Positions 23,074-27,143 of a stretch of DNA of 27,143 nucleotides are shown one piece after another. The notes under the pieces were generated by a model. The model was not told the origin of the DNA, made no database searches, and worked only from the letters and a program-made list of their open reading frames with translations. The stretch's first letter is position 1, and each line of letters starts with the position of its first letter. Location of the stretch: assembly GCA_002496905.1 (NCBI GenBank), contig DALV01000083.1, forward strand, positions 1-27,143, written 5' to 3'. The position numbers and the translations under genes were made by a program. The stretch comes from Euryarchaeota archaeon UBA105. Lineage in GTDB: Archaea > Thermoplasmatota > Poseidoniia > Poseidoniales > Thalassarchaeaceae.

Positions 23074-24140
23074 TCACGAGTCACCTCCAGTGAACGGACT
23101 CTAGCAACAAGCAAACCAATGGAGGCGGCGTTGTAAAGTAAAATCGAGATTATTGAAAGAGCCAAGGAGTGCTCATAATTTGCAGGAATACCCACAAGCC
23201 ATTGACCAAGGTGGGCAAGGGAATCATACGGACTCAGAATGTAAAACACTGTAGTTTCAAAGATTAGTTCAATCATCAGTGCGACTAGTTTGGTTCCGAA
23301 AATAATCGCAAGGAAACCTATTGCAGCAAAGAAGCGGCTCTGACTAACGCTTGATAGAGCCATGCCAATTGAAGTATAGGTAATTACCAATAGAATACCA
23401 GCAAGTAATCCCCCTAGGAATATTGGAAGTGTATCGATTAGGTAAGCCCATCCTTCTCCATTGAAAACGATTGCAGAAGTGTAGTAGAGCATGTATGAAA
23501 ATACAATTACAAATCCAAGAACTACTGCAGATGAAAGATATTTCATCGCGGTATAATCAATTCTAGTAACAGGGCGTGAGAAGTAAATCGCACTCGTTCC
23601 ATTCTTCCTATCATCAGAAATCATTCCACCGACTACCAATGCAGTTAGAAGCGGCCACATGCAGAGATTTCTTGGGAAGTAACCGAGAACTTGACCCCAA
23701 AGGTTGTATCGATTCACACCCCACATACGATTTAGCCAATCAGAACCCTCTCCTCCAGAAATTGTCACAGAAAGGAAAATCATTGCAATCGGAGTGAGTG
23801 ATGTTAGGAATATTACTAGGATGGAAAGTCGAACAAATGGATTGTAGTGGCGATGGCCTTTACCTCTGAATAAACCATATACGTGATGTCTAAAAATAGC
23901 ATAATTGCGAATCCAACGAGGACCTAATTCCCCATTCCATGGTCGGTAAATTTGCTCATATAAGACGCCCATTGAGGCTTTGCGGGCGACAACTGCCTGT
24001 GCATCATCATCGCCATCGCCAGCACCGTAAGCAACCTCCATACGAGTCTGACCTAATTCGGCCTCAGTTGAATCTGCAGATTGGTTTTCTAATGGCTCCT
24101 GATTAGCCAAATTATCTATGTTGGAATCCTCTTCGGACAT
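23070..24140 (-). CDS. ABC-2 type permease (first pair)
   Basis: A 356-residue permease. The N-terminal about 70 residues are acidic and probably cytoplasmic, with the helical part beginning near residue 105. There are about six membrane segments, and the loop DDRKNGTSAIYFSRPVTRIDY is the typical ABC-2 cytoplasmic motif. The start at ATG 24140 has an excellent GGAGGTGAG ribosome site, which lies inside the end of the upstream ATPase gene. A longer frame from 24158 would include that site. It is coupled to the next ATPase by an ATGA overlap. Confidence 0.92.
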   Translation of the reverse strand: MSEEDSNIDNLANQEPLENQSADSTEAELGQTRMEVAYGAGDGDDDAQAVVARKASMGVLYEQIYRPWNGELGPRWIRNYAIFRHHVYGLFRGKGHRHYNPFVRLSILVIFLTSLTPIAMIFLSVTISGGEGSDWLNRMWGVNRYNLWGQVLGYFPRNLCMWPLLTALVVGGMISDDRKNGTSAIYFSRPVTRIDYTAMKYLSSAVVLGFVIVFSYMLYYTSAIVFNGEGWAYLIDTLPIFLGGLLAGILLVITYTSIGMALSSVSQSRFFAAIGFLAIIFGTKLVALMIELIFETTVFYILSPYDSLAHLGQWLVGIPANYEHSLALSIISILLYNAASIGLLVARVRSLEVTRE

Positions 24141-24141
24141 C

Positions 24142-25122
24142 TTACTCACCTCCAACATGTTCAGAAGTCATCAATTCTGAAGAACCTTTTACTCTAGCAC
24201 CTAATTTATCCATTATCAAGAGGAAAATATCTTCCAAATCTGGCTCATATTCCCGTAACTCCCGAATTTGAACTTCAGATTTAGCAGCAATAGAAATGAT
24301 TCTTTCAATTGTATTCTCATCCTCGATGGTTACTCTCATGACCCTGCCCATTCGTCTAACTCTCAGGTCATTTGAAATCAAGGCTTGTTCCATTTTTGAG
24401 GCCCCGCCCCAAATTACTGCCTCGACCTCTTTCTCAATCTGATTTGCAAGGTCTGCAATCGGCCTATTGACTACGATTTGACCCTTGTGAATCATAACAA
24501 CACGGTCGCATACCTCCTGAACATCATCCATCACGTGGCTGGACATCAGAACGGTACCACCTCCCTCATCAACAGTCCTTCTGAGTGTCTTTAGCATGAA
24601 TTCCCTAGAGCGTTGATCAAGTCCGTTGGTTGGTTCATCACAGATTAAAATCTCTGGGTCGTGAACAATCGCACAAGCTAGTTTGGTCGCTTGTTTCATT
24701 CCAGTACTAAACGATTCAATCTTCCTGTATCTTTGATCTCTGAGCCCAACGTATTCCAATACCTCATGGGCTCTCTGCATTGCTGCAGCTGGATTCATTC
24801 CCAAAAGTTCACCAGCGTATCGTACCTGATCAATTGCGTTCAAGTCAGGATCTAATGAGTCATATTCGGGCATATAGCCAATCCTCGATCGAATAATATC
24901 CCCCTGGGTTTTGATGTCATAGCCGAGAACACTACCTTCTCCAGATGTGGTCGTAATCAATCCTAGAATGCACTTGAAGAAAGTCGACTTACCTGCGCCG
25001 TTTGGACCTAGGATTCCGATCGCACCTTGTGGAATCTGGACATCCACATCTTCGAGGGCAAGGTGTGGGCCGTACATCTTGCGTAAATCACGCGTTTCGA
25101 TGATGAATCCCTCACTCAACAA
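24142..25122 (-). CDS. ABC transporter ATPase (first pair)
   Basis: A 326-residue ATPase with Walker A GPNGAGKS (39-46), signature FSTGMKQA (138-145), Walker B ILICDE (158-163), D-loop NGLD and H-loop SSHVMDDV. A C-terminal accessory region of about 110 residues follows. It is the first gene of the cluster ATPase-permease-ATPase-permease-Trp-rich protein. It starts at TTG 25122 (or the next TTG at 25119), with GGAG about eight bases upstream; no ATG or GTG in this frame fits. A palindrome lies immediately before this ribosome site. Confidence 0.93.
   Translation of the reverse strand: MLSEGFIIETRDLRKMYGPHLALEDVDVQIPQGAIGILGPNGAGKSTFFKCILGLITTTSGEGSVLGYDIKTQGDIIRSRIGYMPEYDSLDPDLNAIDQVRYAGELLGMNPAAAMQRAHEVLEYVGLRDQRYRKIESFSTGMKQATKLACAIVHDPEILICDEPTNGLDQRSREFMLKTLRRTVDEGGGTVLMSSHVMDDVQEVCDRVVMIHKGQIVVNRPIADLANQIEKEVEAVIWGGASKMEQALISNDLRVRRMGRVMRVTIEDENTIERIISIAAKSEVQIRELREYEPDLEDIFLLIMDKLGARVKGSSELMTSEHVGGE
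24145..24153 (-). promoter_or_regulatory. Ribosome binding site inside the ATPase gene end
   Basis: GGAGGTGAG on the minus strand overlaps the last codons of the ATPase gene and lies four bases before ATG 24140. It supports translation of the permease from that ATG. Confidence 0.7.
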
Positions 25123-25137
25123 ATCAACTCCTGCTGA

Positions 25138-25156
25138 CGACTCCCTAGGGGAGTCG
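25138..25156. repeat. Perfect hairpin before the ABC cluster
   Basis: CGACTCCC and GGGAGTCG are perfectly inverted around TAG. The repeat lies 15 bases before the ATPase TTG start, just upstream of its GGAG. It could be a leader hairpin or operator for the ABC cluster, or it may help end the transglycosylase transcript, which points into it on the same strand. Confidence 0.45.
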
Positions 25157-25197
25157 GCTAGATGTGAGCGCCTGAATCACTTGAATGAATCCCCGTC

Positions 25198-25211
25198 GCA
25201 ATTGCAATTGC
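25198..25211. repeat. 14-base perfect palindrome
   Basis: GCAATTGCAATTGC reads the same on both strands. It lies between the transglycosylase stop and the ABC cluster and could be a binding site for a dimeric regulator. Short A/T-rich palindromes also occur by chance. Confidence 0.35.
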
Positions 25212-25220
25212 ACCGTAGGA

Positions 25221-27143
25221 TTACTTCAATGCCCCATCGCGAACCTTTACTGCAATACCCTTGTTGAAGAATGCCATATCATCGGCAGTTGCATTAGCCA
25301 CTCCATGTGCTACCAATTCACCTTTGGTGCTAACAACCAAACATGGTTGCCCTACAATTAGGTGGGAATCAGCACCAAGAACAAAACCATGAATCACATT
25401 GCGTCCTTTTCCAACAAATGGAATCGCATCATCCATTAACAAAACACGAGGGAGGCCCGGATGGTCCAACTCGCTAGATGTTGCACCTTCGTCAAATCTA
25501 GGTGGTGCAGTTGGATTCAGTTGATGTAATCTTTCTGCACCTTCCAAAGTAAGCGATAAAGCACCGTCAGGTAATCTTGGGGAAAGACAGTGAATTCCAT
25601 TGAAATTGATGTTCACCATACGGTCAGTACGAGACCGACGAGAGGTCATTTCCTTGGATAAATCGCAAGAATCTGTGGGTGAAATTCCGCAAAATAATGA
25701 CAATTTGTCCACGATCGTGCACCGGTCAATCCAGTCACGGATTATTGCTCGGTTTTCCGCCCCTGCCTCTTGCTCCGGATCGGGTTGACAAACATGGATA
25801 TCAAGAGGTAAATCCTCAACACCAAAATCTTCCAACCAAGCATCGATTTCATCTTCATCAAGAATCATATCCCATAGATACTCTGAACACTCAATATGAC
25901 ACCATGGAGATACATCCTCGAGAGTGAATGGAATCAGGCCAACGGGAGTCGAAATTAGTACGATTGAACGCGGTTCTTCTGCTAGCGCTGAAATCGCTGA
26001 ACCTAATGCAGAATCGCGCCATGGAGGCGCTGCTCCAGATAGAATTACTACTCGTTCAGCATTATCATTTGAGCCATCCCACCACGAACCCGGGCGTCTC
26101 CATCTCATCGCTAATAAGGCATTCAAATGAAGTAGATGTGGACGACTATCAATATCGTCGGAAAATTGCTCAGCAGAACCTCGGACCGGGTTGGTAGAGG
26201 CTATGGTTCTGAGAGCGCTTTCAGCAACAGCTCCTTCGTCTGGTTCTTGCAATTGTTCTAGGACCCATTCGAAGGCCTCTCGAAGTCTAGAATTTGCGTG
26301 ACTTCGTTGCTCGGCCAATTGCCAAATTGTTCCGTTTCTTACAGCCTCCCTACATCTTGCTAGTTCTGCTTGAGTGACCTCTAGGTTGTGGTGAGCCAAG
26401 AGAGTGGAGCGCTCATTCCTTTCCATCTCACGAACTTCATTTGGAGTGTATGGGAATAGTGCTGAGGAACTATGAGGCCATTCAGTTAAATCTCCCAACT
26501 TGACTGTTCCATTTGGAGTCAATAATCTGTCATCTCTGGCAAATAGAGCGTAGGCTGCGGAATCGAAGAGGTCTACACCTAGAGCAATGCACATAGGGAA
26601 TAGAATTGGATGACCGCAACCAAACATGTGAATTGGTCTATTTGGCGGAATTGTAGACCGAGCAGATAGTAGGATGCGAAATAATTCTAGATACCTTTGT
26701 TTTTCCATTAGGGGAACTATGCCTCCAATTGGATGTACTGCAAAGCCTCTATGCTCACCTGAAACTTCTCCCATTAAAGCGCCAGCATGAGCCCTTAGGT
26801 CATCGTGAAGACCCCCTTGAACAGGTCCATTCAGGAGCATATCTTCACCAGCGGTATTTAGTGAAATCAATGCACGATTTGCAGTTTCCTCTACCGCATG
26901 CTCAAGTTCTTCTCGCGACATATCGGGTCGGCCAAATACATCTAGCATGGTGCCGATATCTACCCCGATTTTCTTTTGGAAATCGACTATTTCCTCGACT
27001 CCTACCTCTACATCGCCATAAACATAGGATTGGAAAGTCCCCGAATCTGTTACAATCACTCCTGGGAAATCTAGCAAGGAATGTATTCCATTTTCGAGTG
27101 CAGGTTCACGCAACTTGTCGTGTTTCCAAGTAACGTAGGAGTT
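25221..27143 (-). CDS. tgtA: Archaeal tRNA-guanine transglycosylase-like protein, 5' end cut by window edge
   Basis: Archaeal TGT swaps guanine-15 of tRNA for preQ0 on the way to archaeosine. The frame is open to the right edge, giving about 640 visible residues. With residues counted from TTG 27113, TDSGTFQ holds the first catalytic Asp (Asp23), and GVDLFDSAAY holds the nucleophile (Asp184). HPIGGIVPLMEK and FGCGHPILFP are also family motifs. The zinc site (usually PCSCPVC) reads PHSSSALF (213-220), so all three cysteines are absent, though a His pair (241-242) remains. A central region (about 354-405) resembles the ArcS-type domain, with TPVGLIPFTLED, but its usual PC...KPY...S..H motif is degraded to SGAAPPWRDS. 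A PUA domain ends the protein (about 555-630). Transglycosylase activity is plausible but not certain. Confidence 0.88.
   Translation of the reverse strand, partial: NSYVTWKHDKLREPALENGIHSLLDFPGVIVTDSGTFQSYVYGDVEVGVEEIVDFQKKIGVDIGTMLDVFGRPDMSREELEHAVEETANRALISLNTAGEDMLLNGPVQGGLHDDLRAHAGALMGEVSGEHRGFAVHPIGGIVPLMEKQRYLELFRILLSARSTIPPNRPIHMFGCGHPILFPMCIALGVDLFDSAAYALFARDDRLLTPNGTVKLGDLTEWPHSSSALFPYTPNEVREMERNERSTLLAHHNLEVTQAELARCREAVRNGTIWQLAEQRSHANSRLREAFEWVLEQLQEPDEGAVAESALRTIASTNPVRGSAEQFSDDIDSRPHLLHLNALLAMRWRRPGSWWDGSNDNAERVVILSGAAPPWRDSALGSAISALAEEPRSIVLISTPVGLIPFTLEDVSPWCHIECSEYLWDMILDEDEIDAWLEDFGVEDLPLDIHVCQPDPEQEAGAENRAIIRDWIDRCTIVDKLSLFCGISPTDSCDLSKEMTSRRSRTDRMVNINFNGIHCLSPRLPDGALSLTLEGAERLHQLNPTAPPRFDEGATSSELDHPGLPRVLLMDDAIPFVGKGRNVIHGFVLGADSHLIVGQPCLVVSTKGELVAHGVANATADDMAFFNKGIAVKVRDGALK

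Overview
The window looks like a contiguous piece of a planktonic euryarchaeon, most likely Marine Group II (Ca. Poseidoniales). This is inference from gene content, not from a marker search. Archaeal information-processing and cofactor genes (ABCE1/Rli1, a DRG-type GTPase, an archaeal tRNA-guanine transglycosylase, CTP-dependent riboflavin kinase, archaeal-type NMN adenylyltransferase) sit beside genes shared with bacteria (phytoene synthase, GrpE, TatC, Kbl, TruA). Two secreted or membrane proteins carry the acidic Asp-rich repeats common in marine microbes. Genes are packed tightly: no gap exceeds 140 bases, tail-to-tail neighbours nearly touch or overlap, and I see no tRNA, rRNA, CRISPR array, insertion sequence or origin.

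Layout. Positions 1-2232 (+) hold two head-to-head prenyl synthases in tandem: a squalene-synthase-like gene cut by the left edge, and a phytoene synthase with a long N-terminal extension. Positions 2303-5973 (+) hold rli1, grpE and a secreted pectinacetylesterase/Notum-like lipoprotein. Positions 5980-7223 (-) are a coupled pair, an unknown protein followed by NMN adenylyltransferase. Positions 7362-9307 (+) hold a DRG GTPase and TatC. Positions 9309-11153 (-) are an UMF1/Atg22-like transporter. Positions 11216-12331 (+) are a glycerophosphodiester phosphodiesterase whose parts are in a permuted order. Positions 12337-13506 (-) are citrate synthase. Positions 13588-14703 (+) hold a DUF309 protein and a small membrane protein. 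Positions 14718-16331 (-) are Kbl followed by a hotdog thioesterase. Positions 16424-17778 (+) hold a PqqB-like metallo-beta-lactamase-fold protein and riboflavin kinase. Positions 17759-25122 (-) are a long run: two ABC ATPase/permease pairs, an unrecognised Trp-rich protein, a TPR-like protein and TruA. The right edge cuts a tRNA-guanine transglycosylase (-).

The most unusual item is the phosphodiesterase at 11216-12331. Its HRG active-site motif, normally in the first strand at the N-terminus, lies in the last eleven residues, while the protein begins exactly where the loop after HRG would begin. Joined tail to head, the two ends rebuild a normal GDPD motif. This is an apparent natural circular permutation. 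Second is the transglycosylase: it keeps the catalytic aspartates but lacks the zinc-binding cysteines, and it carries an ArcS-like central region with a degraded motif. Third is the five-gene ABC cluster, where one permease has an extracytoplasmic domain of about 255 residues with an acidic calcium-binding-like repeat.

Two modes of translation start seem to be used. Many genes have a clear GGAGG-type ribosome binding site. Others have none, but have an A/T-rich TATA-like box about 26-29 bases before the start codon, as expected for leaderless transcripts.
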